Source: Sphingomonas folli (lineage in GTDB: Bacteria > Pseudomonadota > Alphaproteobacteria > Sphingomonadales > Sphingomonadaceae). Taken from it: DNA of 64,000 nt. The stretch covers positions 248,001 to 312,000 of the forward strand of contig NZ_JAHXZL010000003.1 in NCBI RefSeq assembly GCF_019429525.1, read 5' to 3'. This document shows positions 1 to 8,353 of this stretch, piece after piece (position 1 is the stretch's first letter; each line of letters begins with the position of its first letter). The position numbers were made by a program, and so were the translations under genes. The notes below the pieces were generated by a model. The model searched no databases and was not told where the DNA came from. It saw only the letters and a list, made by a program, of their open reading frames with translations.

Positions 1-137
1 CGCGTGGACTCGCCCGCGCGCAGGATCGCCTCGAGCACGAGGCGCTCGTTGCGCTCGCCCGCGCGCGCCGGGTTGGTGCCGTGAAGCGTCCGCTGCCCCG
101 GCCCGCTCGCTCCCGTCGCATGAGGTGGCAGGGGCAA
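1..137 (-). CDS. ROK-family transcriptional repressor, N-terminal fragment (runs off the left edge)
   Basis: Reading leftward, one frame without stops gives LHGTNPARAGERNERLVLEA followed by ILRAGEST. This resembles the first winged-helix segment of ROK repressors of the NagC/Mlc/XylR type (N-x-x-R-x-L-x-x-I-x-x-x-G-x-x-S/T). No ATG lies in frame close by; a TTG at 137-135 is the nearest plausible start, so the start is uncertain. It is divergent from a sugar operon that carries its own ROK kinase, a common arrangement for a local repressor. Only about 45 codons are in the window, so the sugar-binding ROK domain cannot be seen. The frame assignment rests on pattern recognition of a short segment. 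Confidence 0.55.
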   Translation of the reverse strand, partial: MPLPPHATGASGPGQRTLHGTNPARAGERNERLVLEAILRAGEST

Positions 138-245
138 GAAGGGTCTCCGGACGGGCGCGGGGCGCGGCGTTCCCCTCGCAGGTAAACGGCGCGCGCGCCA
201 CGTACAACCGCCCTGCTCCCACCACGTCTCTAAACTTACACCTAC

Positions 246-262
246 TTTCTTTTCTAATTGAC
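246..262 (+). promoter_or_regulatory. Candidate promoter/operator of the mannan operon (T-rich element plus TTGAC)
   Basis: The element TTTCTTTTCTAATTGAC ends in a TTGAC -35-like hexamer at 258-262. It matches 16 of 17 bases of the element upstream of the receptor gene at 39942. The T-rich part resembles the CTTTC repeats bound by AgaR-type DeoR repressors. It lies in the divergent gap between the ROK repressor fragment and the sugar porter, about 150 bp before the porter start. Confidence 0.45.
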
Positions 263-408
263 GCGCCCGCCGGATCGGAGGAAAGGTCGGCAACTGCCCC
301 GATCGCGGCGTGCCCTCTCGCGGGCGTGACACAAAGCGCGACACGGCGAGGCAGGAGGGAGAGGGTGGCGCGACCGCATCGTGCCGCCTCCGTCGGGAGG
401 AGCGTGCC

Positions 409-1746
409 ATGGGCAGTGCAGCATCGCGCGCGCGCCTGTTGTTCACCGCGTTCGCGGTATCGCTCTCCGGCCTGCTCTTCGGCTTCGACACCGCCGTGAT
501 CGCGGGCGTGACCGGCGCGTTGCGCGCGCAGTTCGGGCTGTCGCCCGCCGCGCTGGGTGTGACGGTCTCGTCCGCGCTGCTGGGCACGATGGTCGGCGCG
601 GCGGTGGCCGGCGTGTACGGCGACCGCCGCGGCGCACGCGCTGGCCTGCGGCTCGCCGCCGCGCTCTATCTCGTCTCGGGGCTGGGCTGCGCGCTCGCCT
701 GGGGCTGGGGCGCGCTGATCCTCTTCCGCGTGATGGCCGGGGTCGCGATCGGCGCCTCGTCGGTGCTCGCGCCGGTCTATCTCGCCGAGGTGGCACCCGC
801 CGCGCGGCGCGGCGCGATCGTCGGCAGCTTCCAGGTCAGCATCGTCGCCGGCATCCTGCTCGCCTACGCGAGCAACGCCGCGGTCGGCGCGCTGCTGGCG
901 GACGACGCGGCGGCGTGGCGGTGGAAGCTCGGTCTCACCGCCCTGCCCGCCGCGCTGTTCCAGCTGCTGCTCGTCGCGGTGCCCGACAGCCCGCGCTGGC
1001 TGATGCTGCGCGGCCGCCGCGACGAGGCCGCGGCGGCGACGCTGCTGCTCCACGGCGACGGGGCGGTCGAGCTCCCCCCTCCCCCCGCCCCCCGCGCGGT
1101 GTCGCTGCGGTCGCTATGGCGCGAGGCGCCGCGCCCGATGGTACTGGCGATCGTCCTGGGCGCGCTCAACCAGCTCACCGGCATCAACGCTATCCTCTAT
1201 TATCTGAACGATATCTTCGCGGCCGCCGGGTTCCACCAGGTCTCCGCCGACCTGCAGGCGATCGCGGTCGGCGCGGCCAACCTCGTCTTCACGCTCGTCG
1301 GCATGGCGCTGATCGACCGGCTCGGCCGCCGCCCGCTCCTCCTCGTCGGCGGTGCGGCGATGGCGGTGCTGCTGCTCGCCGCGACCGCGATCATGCTCGG
1401 CGCCCTTCCGCGTGCGCTGATGCTGGCGGTGCTGATCGGCTTCATCGCCGCTTTCGCCACGTCGCAGGGCGCGGTGATCTGGGTCTATCTGAGCGAGATC
1501 GTCCCGGCGCACGCGCGCGCCGCGGGGCAGGCGCTGGGCGCGGGCACGATCTGGCTGTTCGACGCGCTGGTCGCCGCGCTCTTCCCGGTCGCCGCCGCGG
1601 CGTCGCCGGCCGCGCCCTTCCTGTTCTTCGCCGCGTGCATGGCGGCGCAGTGCGTGCTGGTGTTCCGCTGCTTCCCCGAGACGCGCGGCGCCTCGCTCGA
1701 GCAGATCGAGCGGCAGATGCGCGGCACGGCGGAGCCGGCGCGATGA
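409..1746 (+). CDS. MFS sugar porter (inner-membrane sugar importer)
   Basis: A 445-residue major-facilitator protein of the sugar porter family. It shows the family landmarks GFDTAVIAG in helix 1, PVYLAEVAPAARRG after helix 4, PDSPRWLM at the end of the N half, NQLTGINAILYY in helix 7, DRLGRRPLLL after helix 8 and PETRG at the C-terminus. Twelve membrane segments are expected. The ATG at 409 is preferred over an upstream one at 310 because GGGAGGAG lies seven bases before it and the protein then begins just before helix 1. It is the first gene of the mannan/mannose operon and overlaps the kinase by ATGA. It probably imports mannose or a short mannoside released in the periplasm; the substrate is inferred from neighbours. 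Confidence 0.9.
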   Translation: MGSAASRARLLFTAFAVSLSGLLFGFDTAVIAGVTGALRAQFGLSPAALGVTVSSALLGTMVGAAVAGVYGDRRGARAGLRLAAALYLVSGLGCALAWGWGALILFRVMAGVAIGASSVLAPVYLAEVAPAARRGAIVGSFQVSIVAGILLAYASNAAVGALLADDAAAWRWKLGLTALPAALFQLLLVAVPDSPRWLMLRGRRDEAAAATLLLHGDGAVELPPPPAPRAVSLRSLWREAPRPMVLAIVLGALNQLTGINAILYYLNDIFAAAGFHQVSADLQAIAVGAANLVFTLVGMALIDRLGRRPLLLVGGAAMAVLLLAATAIMLGALPRALMLAVLIGFIAAFATSQGAVIWVYLSEIVPAHARAAGQALGAGTIWLFDALVAALFPVAAAASPAAPFLFFAACMAAQCVLVFRCFPETRGASLEQIERQMRGTAEPAR

Positions 1747-2672
1747 CGGCCTATCTCGCGGTCGACGTCGGCGGCTCGCACATCGCCTGCGCGCGCGTCC
1801 GAGGCGGCGCGGTGGAGGGGCGCCGCGAGATCAGGCTCGCCGCGCCGACCTCGCTCGCGGCGACGCTGCCGGCGCTGGAGGCGCATCTGACGGCGCTGCG
1901 CGGGAGCGAGCCCGCCGGCGGCCTCTCGATCGCCTTCCCCGGCCTGGTCGACCCGCGAAGGGGCTGCGTGGTCTCGACCCCGGCGGGCAAGTTCGAGGAC
2001 GCGGTCGGCTTCGACTTCGCGGGCTGGGCGCGCGCGCGGCTGGGCCTACCGCTGCTGCTCGAGGTCGACGGGCGCATGGCGCTGCTCGGCGAGCATCGCT
2101 TCGGTGCGCTGCGCGGCGCCGACGACGCGGTTCTGCTCAGCCTCGGCACCGGGATCGGCTCGGCGGCGCTGATGCAGGGCACGGTGGTGCGCGGGCGCGG
2201 CGGGCACGCCTCGGTGCTCGGCGGCCACCTCACCGTGGCGATCGGCGGGCCGACCTGCCTGTGCGGCAACGTCGGCTGCGCCGAGGCGCTGGCGTCGAGC
2301 TGGGCGCTGCCGCGGCTGATCGCGGCATTGCCGCGGCGCGGCGCGCTCCACGACCTCGCCGCGCCCGACCTCAAGGCAGTGTTCGACCTGGCGCGCGGCG
2401 GCGACGCGGGCGCGGAGTCGGTGCGCGCCGCCTGCCTCGCCGCCTGGGCGGCCGCCGCGCTCAACCTCGTCCACGCCTATGACGCGACGCGCGTGCTGGT
2501 CACCGGCGGGGTCGCCGCGGCGGAGGAGGTGGTGCCCTTCATCCAGTCGCATGTGCGGCGCCACGCCTGGTGCCTGGGCGAGCCGCCGCTGGTGCTGCGC
2601 GGCGCGCTCGGCGCCGACGCCGCGCTGCTCGCGGCGACGCCGCTGTGGGAGAGCCGTCGTGACCAACTATGA
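1743..2672 (+). CDS. ROK-family sugar kinase (probable manno/fructokinase)
   Basis: A 309-residue ROK kinase. The N-terminal ATP site is AVDVGGSHIACARV, the second phosphate-binding loop is LSLGTGIGSAAL, and the zinc-binding signature is CLCGNVGCAE, with the usual histidine-bearing GHASVLGGH just before it. It has no DNA-binding domain, so it is a kinase, not a repressor. The start overlaps the porter stop (ATGA), and its own stop lies inside the next gene, so the three are probably translationally coupled. Next to a mannose-6-phosphate-isomerase-like protein, the simplest role is phosphorylating imported mannose (or fructose). Glucose or another hexose cannot be excluded from sequence. Confidence 0.85.
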   Translation: MTAYLAVDVGGSHIACARVRGGAVEGRREIRLAAPTSLAATLPALEAHLTALRGSEPAGGLSIAFPGLVDPRRGCVVSTPAGKFEDAVGFDFAGWARARLGLPLLLEVDGRMALLGEHRFGALRGADDAVLLSLGTGIGSAALMQGTVVRGRGGHASVLGGHLTVAIGGPTCLCGNVGCAEALASSWALPRLIAALPRRGALHDLAAPDLKAVFDLARGGDAGAESVRAACLAAWAAAALNLVHAYDATRVLVTGGVAAAEEVVPFIQSHVRRHAWCLGEPPLVLRGALGADAALLAATPLWESRRDQL

Positions 2673-4383
2673 CAAGCGGCCCGTCACCCGCGTCGACGAC
2701 GCGGCGGACGCCTGCCTGGCCGGGTGGGCGGCGATCCTGCCCCAGCTCGAGGCCGCGCGCGACCTCTGCGTCGAATGCTATCCCGGCGCGCCCATCGCGG
2801 CGATCCTCGCGGTGCTGCGGGAGGCGTGGCCCGAGGCGGAGGTGGTCGACACCGCGGCGCTGTTCCGCGACCCCGAGCTGCTCGACTCGGAGATCGACGC
2901 GCTGCTCGGCGACGACCCGGTGTTCGCGCGCTTTCCCGCGCTCGGCATCGCCGACTTCCTCGACGAGGCGAAGGTCGCGGCGTGGCGCGCGGCGCGTGCG
3001 CCGGGGCGCCGCACGGTCGTCGTCGGCCCCGGCGCCGCGACGATCCTGCCCGGGCGCGACCTGCTGGTCTATGTCGCCATGGCGCGGTGGGAGCTCCAGC
3101 AGCGCCAGCGCCGCGGCGAGATCGCCAACCTCGGGGGGCGTGACCGCTCGGCACGCGCGGCGGCGCTCTACCGGCGCGCCTTCTTCGTCGACTGGCGGGT
3201 CGGCGACGCGGTGAAATATGCGCTGCTGCCCGAGGCCGACTTCGTGGTGGAGGCGAACGGGCCGGTGCCGCGGATGATCGCGGGCGCGACCTATCATCGC
3301 GCGCTCGACGCCGTCGCCGCGCGTCCGTTCCGCGTCGTCCCCTTCTTCGACGCCGGGCCGTGGGGCGGGCAGTGGATGCGGCACACCTTCGACCTGCCCG
3401 ACGGGCCGCCCAACTATGCCTGGTGCTTCGACTGCGTGCCCGAGGAGAACAGCCTGCTGCTCGGCTTCGGCGAGCAGGCGTTCGAGCTCCCCGCGCTCGA
3501 CCTGGTGCGGCTCCGCCCCGCGGCGCTGCTCGGCGACGATATCGTCGCGCGCTTCGGCGCCGAGTTCCCGATCCGCTTCGACCTGCTCGACACGATGGAG
3601 GGGGGCAACCTCTCGCTCCAGGTCCACCCGCGCGCCGATTATGCGCGCGCCGCCTTCGGCCCGCGCTACACCCAGGACGAGAGCTACTACCTGCTCGACG
3701 CCGGCGCGGACGCGTGCGTCTATCTCGGGCTCACCGACGCGGCCGAACCCGCCGCCGTCGCCGCCGCGCTGACCGCGGCGCAGGCGGGCGGGCCCGCGCC
3801 CGACGTCGACGCGCTGGTCAACCGGCTTCCGGCGCGCGCGCACGACCATTTCCTGATCCCCGCGGGCACGATCCACTGTTCGGGGCGGAACGCGATGGTG
3901 CTCGAGATCAGCGCCACGCCGTATATCTTCACCTTCAAGCTGTGGGACTGGGGACGGCTCGGGCTCGACGGCCGGCCGCGCCCGATCCACCTCGAGCACG
4001 GCCTCGCCAACATCGACTGGACGCGGCGCGAGAGGGTGACCCGCACCGAGCTGGTCAACCAGGTCAGCCGCGTGGCGAGCGGGAGCGACTGGCGCCGCGA
4101 GCGCACCGGGCTGCACCCGCTCGAGTTCATCGAGACCGAGCGCGCCTGGTTCGAGACGGTGGTCGAGCTCGACACCGCGGGCACGCTCAACGTCCTCAAC
4201 CTCGTCGCCGGCGCGGCGGCGGTGGTCGAGAGCCCGACCGGCGCCTTCGCGCCCTTCGAGGTGCATTACGCCGAGACCTTCGTCATCCCGGCCGCCCTCG
4301 GCCGCTACCGGCTGCGCGCGCTCGCGCCGCCGGGCGCGGCCTGCGCGGTGATGCGGGCCTGGGTGCGCCCGTCCGACCAGTGA
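2659..4383 (+). CDS. Class I mannose-6-phosphate-isomerase-like cupin with a long N-terminal extension
   Basis: A 574-residue protein starting with GTG and overlapping the kinase by 14 bases. The C-terminal 330 residues carry the class I phosphomannose isomerase cupin motifs: GGNLSLQVHP with the zinc ligands, and DHFLIPAGTIHCSG, followed by a FKLWDWGR segment typical of the family. The first ~230 residues are not part of a standard ManA. They contain VVVGPGAATILPGRDLLVYV and look like an alpha/beta nucleotide- or sugar-binding fold of unknown role. The likely reaction is interconversion of mannose-6-phosphate and fructose-6-phosphate, which would complete mannose entry into glycolysis with the porter and ROK kinase. 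The length, well above the ~400 residues of classical ManA, makes a bifunctional protein possible. Confidence 0.75.
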   Translation: MTNYDKRPVTRVDDAADACLAGWAAILPQLEAARDLCVECYPGAPIAAILAVLREAWPEAEVVDTAALFRDPELLDSEIDALLGDDPVFARFPALGIADFLDEAKVAAWRAARAPGRRTVVVGPGAATILPGRDLLVYVAMARWELQQRQRRGEIANLGGRDRSARAAALYRRAFFVDWRVGDAVKYALLPEADFVVEANGPVPRMIAGATYHRALDAVAARPFRVVPFFDAGPWGGQWMRHTFDLPDGPPNYAWCFDCVPEENSLLLGFGEQAFELPALDLVRLRPAALLGDDIVARFGAEFPIRFDLLDTMEGGNLSLQVHPRADYARAAFGPRYTQDESYYLLDAGADACVYLGLTDAAEPAAVAAALTAAQAGGPAPDVDALVNRLPARAHDHFLIPAGTIHCSGRNAMVLEISATPYIFTFKLWDWGRLGLDGRPRPIHLEHGLANIDWTRRERVTRTELVNQVSRVASGSDWRRERTGLHPLEFIETERAWFETVVELDTAGTLNVLNLVAGAAAVVESPTGAFAPFEVHYAETFVIPAALGRYRLRALAPPGAACAVMRAWVRPSDQ

Positions 4384-4415
4384 CAACGACGACAAGAACG
4401 CAGGGGAGAGTGACC

Positions 4416-7202
4416 ATGACCCAGTTGAACAAGCTCGCGCGGACCTCCGCGCTGGCGCTCGCCGCGGCCTCGCTGTGGCCCGCCGCGGCGATCGCGCAGG
4501 ACGCGCCGCCCGCCGCGCCGCAGGGCGAGGCGCCGGCCGAGGCCGGGCCGCCCGCCGCGGCGGACGGCGCGGTCGCCGCGCCGCCGGGGTCAGACGACAT
4601 CGTCGTCACCGGGCTGCGCCGCAGCCTCCAGACCGCGCAGGCGCTCAAGCGTGACTCCGACCAGATCGTCGACGCGGTGGTGGCCGAGGATATCGGCAAG
4701 CTGCCGGACAACAACGCCTCCGAGGCGCTGGCGCGGATCACCGGCGTTCAGGTCAATCGCAGCAGCGACGAGGCCGGCGGCGTGCAGGTGCGCGGCCTGC
4801 CTAACCTGACCACCACCTACAACGGCCGCGAGATGTTCACCGCCGAGCTGCGCAACGTCGCGCTGCAGGACTTCCCCGCCGGCGCGCTCGCCGGGCTCGA
4901 GGTGTACAAGACCACCAGCGCCGACCTGATCGAGGGCGGCATCGCCGGCCTGATCAACGTGCGCTCGCGCCGCCCGTTCGACTTCGACGGCTTCCAGATC
5001 GCGGGCGCGGTGCGCGGCACCTACGGCGACCAGGCGCGCAAGTATGACCCCAACTTCAACGTGCTGGTGACCGACCGCTGGGACACGCCGATCGGCGAAC
5101 TGGGCGCGCTGGTCAACGTGTCCTACACCCAGCTCCATTATCTCACCTCGTCGCGCTACATCAACGGTAACATCGTGAGCCCCGGCGCGAACCAGCCGGT
5201 CGACGGACCGCGCGACTTCGTGCTGCCCGAGAGCGCGGGCGTGTATTACGACCGCGGCAAACGCTGGCGGCCGTCGGTCAACGGCACGATCCAGTGGCGC
5301 CCCGCCCCCAACCTGGAATTCTACGTCGACGGGCTGTTCCAGGGCGCGCGGACGGACGTGGCCAACGATTTCGCGGGCTTCGATCTCGTCAACAACAACC
5401 CGGCGCTGACCAACATCGTCCGCAACGCCGCCGAGCCGGGGACGCTCGAGAGCATCACCGTCACGCCCGATTTCGCCAACGGGCGCGGCATCGACTTCTC
5501 GCGCAGCACGCGCGCGGGGCGCACCAACGCCTATCAGGGGGCGATCGGCGGGTCGTGGAAAACCGGCCGCGCGACGCTGACGACCGACTTCGCGTATACC
5601 GACTCGAAGGCCGAATATACCGACTATAACATCGACTTCGCGCCGGCGACCGCGCAGTCGGCCAACCTCGTCTTCGACATCGGCGGGCAGGACGGCGGCG
5701 CCCAGTTCGGCCTGCCCGGCTTCGCCGCCAACGACGCCAACAGCTACATCCTGCGCGGCATCTACGACCGCCGCTCGCTGGCGACCGGCAAGGGCATCCA
5801 GTGGCGGACCGACCTCAAGCTTGAGACCGAGCTGCCCGTGATCACCCAGCTCGATGTCGGCTTCCGCCTGACCGACCGCGACGCGCGGCTGCAGAGCGGC
5901 GGGCGCTACGCCACGCTGCGCCCGCTCGGCCTAAGCCTCTCCGACATCCCCGGCGGCGACACCGGCACGCCGATCGACCGCGGCTTCCGCGGCGGCCAGG
6001 CGCCCGGGCTGAGCCAGTGGTACGCGCCGACGCGCGCGGGGATCGTCGACAATATCGAGGCGCTGCGCGACCTCGCGCGTAGCGGGCTGGAACAGATCGG
6101 CACCCCCGCCGCGCTGGCCGAGCGCGCTGCGTGGGACTCCGACATCCCCGCCTATGTGCAGAACGAGCGGCTCGACGCGGTGGAGAAATCCTACGCCTTC
6201 TACGGCCAGTTCCACTATGGCTTCGACGTGGGCGGCGTGCCGGTCGACGGCGTGGTCGGCGCGCGGATCGTCAACACCAAGGCGCGGCTGACCGGCAACG
6301 CGCTGGTCGGCGGGGAGCTTCAGACCACCACCTCGCGGCAGAACTATGTCGACGTGCTGCCCAGCGCCTCGTTCCGCGCCAAGTTCACCGACCAGCTCCA
6401 GCTGCGCCTCTCCGCGACCGAGACGCGCACGCGGCCCGAGTACAACCAGCTCAACCCCGCGGTGACGATCGGCAGCCCCGGCGTGACGCCGATCACGGGC
6501 AGCAGCGGCAACATCAACCTGCAACCGATCCTGTCGACCAACTATGACGCCTCGCTGGAATGGTATTTCTCCAAGACCGGCTCGCTGACCGGGGCGATCT
6601 TCCGCCGCGACGTGCAGGGCTTCATCACCAACCTCAACAGCCAGGTCGATCTCGGTTATCCCTCGCTCGTGACGGTCAACCGGCCCGAGAACGGCGGCAA
6701 GGGCCGCTTGCAGGGCGCCGAGGTGGCGTTCCAGACCTTCTTCGACTTCCTGCCGGGCGTGCTGAGCGGCTTCGGCACCCAGCTCAACGCCACCTATATC
6801 GACGCGTCGCAGGCGCTGCCCGTCTCGCTCGGCGTGGCCGGGCAGGACAGCGACATCCCCGGCGTGTCGAAGTGGAGCTACAACGCGGTCGGCATCTACG
6901 AGAAGGGACCGGTGTCGGCGCGGCTGGCGTACAACTGGCGCTCGCGCGTGACCAACTTCTTCGCCACCGACAACGCCGGCCAGCTGATCGGCGCCGAGTT
7001 CAACCGGCCGATCGAGCGGCTCGACTTCTCGCTGTCGGTCGCCGCGATCGAGGCGGTGACGCTGACCTTCGACGTCAGCAACATCACCGGATCGCCCTAT
7101 CGCGCGCTGCGCGCGGTGCCGGGGCTGGCCAACGCGAGCTACCCGCGCGACGTCCGCTACGAGAGCCGCGTCTTCGCGCTCGGCGCGCGGTTCCGCTTCT
7201 GA
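4416..7202 (+). CDS. TonB-dependent receptor, mannan locus
   Basis: A 928-residue outer-membrane receptor. It has a signal peptide ending near AAAIAQ, a Pro/Ala-rich linker, a TonB-box-like DDIVVTGLRRSL and the Xanthomonas/Caulobacter-type plug signature (KRDSDQIVDAVVAEDIGKLP, then NNASEALARITGVQVNR). A 22-strand barrel should follow, ending in ALGARFRF with a terminal aromatic residue. GGGGAGAG lies just upstream of the ATG. The stop overlaps the GH76 start by one base (TGATG). It should bring mannan oligosaccharides across the outer membrane using TonB energy; the glycan is inferred from the coupled GH76 gene. Confidence 0.93.
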   Translation: MTQLNKLARTSALALAAASLWPAAAIAQDAPPAAPQGEAPAEAGPPAAADGAVAAPPGSDDIVVTGLRRSLQTAQALKRDSDQIVDAVVAEDIGKLPDNNASEALARITGVQVNRSSDEAGGVQVRGLPNLTTTYNGREMFTAELRNVALQDFPAGALAGLEVYKTTSADLIEGGIAGLINVRSRRPFDFDGFQIAGAVRGTYGDQARKYDPNFNVLVTDRWDTPIGELGALVNVSYTQLHYLTSSRYINGNIVSPGANQPVDGPRDFVLPESAGVYYDRGKRWRPSVNGTIQWRPAPNLEFYVDGLFQGARTDVANDFAGFDLVNNNPALTNIVRNAAEPGTLESITVTPDFANGRGIDFSRSTRAGRTNAYQGAIGGSWKTGRATLTTDFAYTDSKAEYTDYNIDFAPATAQSANLVFDIGGQDGGAQFGLPGFAANDANSYILRGIYDRRSLATGKGIQWRTDLKLETELPVITQLDVGFRLTDRDARLQSGGRYATLRPLGLSLSDIPGGDTGTPIDRGFRGGQAPGLSQWYAPTRAGIVDNIEALRDLARSGLEQIGTPAALAERAAWDSDIPAYVQNERLDAVEKSYAFYGQFHYGFDVGGVPVDGVVGARIVNTKARLTGNALVGGELQTTTSRQNYVDVLPSASFRAKFTDQLQLRLSATETRTRPEYNQLNPAVTIGSPGVTPITGSSGNINLQPILSTNYDASLEWYFSKTGSLTGAIFRRDVQGFITNLNSQVDLGYPSLVTVNRPENGGKGRLQGAEVAFQTFFDFLPGVLSGFGTQLNATYIDASQALPVSLGVAGQDSDIPGVSKWSYNAVGIYEKGPVSARLAYNWRSRVTNFFATDNAGQLIGAEFNRPIERLDFSLSVAAIEAVTLTFDVSNITGSPYRALRAVPGLANASYPRDVRYESRVFALGARFRF

Positions 7203-8353
7203 TGGCGGCGCATCCGACGCGCCGCGCGGTCGTCGGCGGCGCGCTGGCGCTCGCCGGCGCGCGCGGGACGGCGGCGCCCGCCCCCGATCATGGAGAGCGC
7301 GCGCTCGCCTGGCACGGCGCGCTCGAGAGGGCCTTCGCGGTGGGTGACGGCACCGGGCTCTACCGCGAGTATCATCCGCCCCGCCCGAGCGACGAGCTTT
7401 ACTCGACCGAGTGGCCCTTCTCGCAGGCGCATGTCGCGCTGCTCGACCTCGCGATGATGCCGGGCGCGGCGGGGCGCCGCTTCGCGCCCGCGCTCGCCAC
7501 GGTGCGCGCGGCGCAGCAGCGTTACTGGTCGCGGACCTCGACCACCGGGGTCGCGGGGCATCTCGCCAAGGTGGTCGCGCCGCTCGGTCACGGCGACGAC
7601 CTCTATTACGACGACAATGAGTGGGTCGGGCTCGCCGAGGTGCAGCACCATCTCTACCGCCGCGACGCCGAGTCGCTGCGCCGCGCGCGCGCGATCTTCG
7701 CGCTGGTGCGCTCGGGCTGGTCCGAGGAGAAGGGGCTGCGCTCGCCCGGCGGGGTGGTGTGGACGCAGAAGCGCGACAACGGCGACCGCAACACCGTGTC
7801 GAACATGCCCGCCGCCGAGCTCGGCGCGCGCCTGTACCTGATCACGCGCGAGCGCGCGTATCTCGACGACGCACTGCGCTATTATCGCTGGACCAACGCG
7901 ACGCTGCAGCGCCGCGACGGCCTGTACGCCGACCATATCAAGCGCGACGGCACGATCGAGCCGCGCGTGTGGAGCTACAATCAGGGCGTACCGGTCGGGG
8001 TCAACGTGCTGCTGTGGCGCGCCACGGGCGAGGCGCGCTACCTCGCCGAGGCGCGCCGCGTCGCCGCGGCGAGCCACGATCGGCTCGTCGCGCCCGGCCA
8101 GGTCGACGACCAGCCGCCGCCCTTCAACGCGATCTACTTCAAGAACCTGCTGCTGCTGGCGCACGCGACGCGGGAGCGCCGCGACGTGGATGCCATGCGC
8201 GGCTATGCCGACCGGATGTGGCGCGGTCGGCGCAACGACGCCGGCCTCGTGCAGTTCGGCGGCCGCCGCGCCGAGCTGATCGACACGGCCGCGCTGGTGC
8301 AGGTCGAGGCCGTGCTGGCGTGGCGCCCGGCCGACTGGGCCATGCTCTACTGA
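7202..8353 (+). CDS. GH76-type endo-alpha-1,6-mannanase
   Basis: A 383-residue (alpha/alpha)6-barrel enzyme. The family 76 hallmark, two adjacent aspartates in YYDDNEWVGL, is at residues 137-138. Other conserved segments are STEWPFSQAH and VWSYNQGVPVG. The N-terminus (TRRAVVGGALALAGARGTAAP) is an export signal with twin arginines, so it may be a Tat signal. Family members cut the alpha-1,6-mannose backbone of yeast-type mannan. With the receptor before it and the porter, kinase and isomerase upstream, it makes this a compact alpha-mannan locus. It is coupled to both neighbours by TGATG-type overlaps. Confidence 0.85.
   Translation: MAAHPTRRAVVGGALALAGARGTAAPAPDHGERALAWHGALERAFAVGDGTGLYREYHPPRPSDELYSTEWPFSQAHVALLDLAMMPGAAGRRFAPALATVRAAQQRYWSRTSTTGVAGHLAKVVAPLGHGDDLYYDDNEWVGLAEVQHHLYRRDAESLRRARAIFALVRSGWSEEKGLRSPGGVVWTQKRDNGDRNTVSNMPAAELGARLYLITRERAYLDDALRYYRWTNATLQRRDGLYADHIKRDGTIEPRVWSYNQGVPVGVNVLLWRATGEARYLAEARRVAAASHDRLVAPGQVDDQPPPFNAIYFKNLLLLAHATRERRDVDAMRGYADRMWRGRRNDAGLVQFGGRRAELIDTAALVQVEAVLAWRPADWAMLY

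Noticed and set aside
2539..4395. 618-codon open frame on the minus strand
   Set aside because: Antisense to the isomerase-like gene, with low-complexity Arg/Glu/Val composition.
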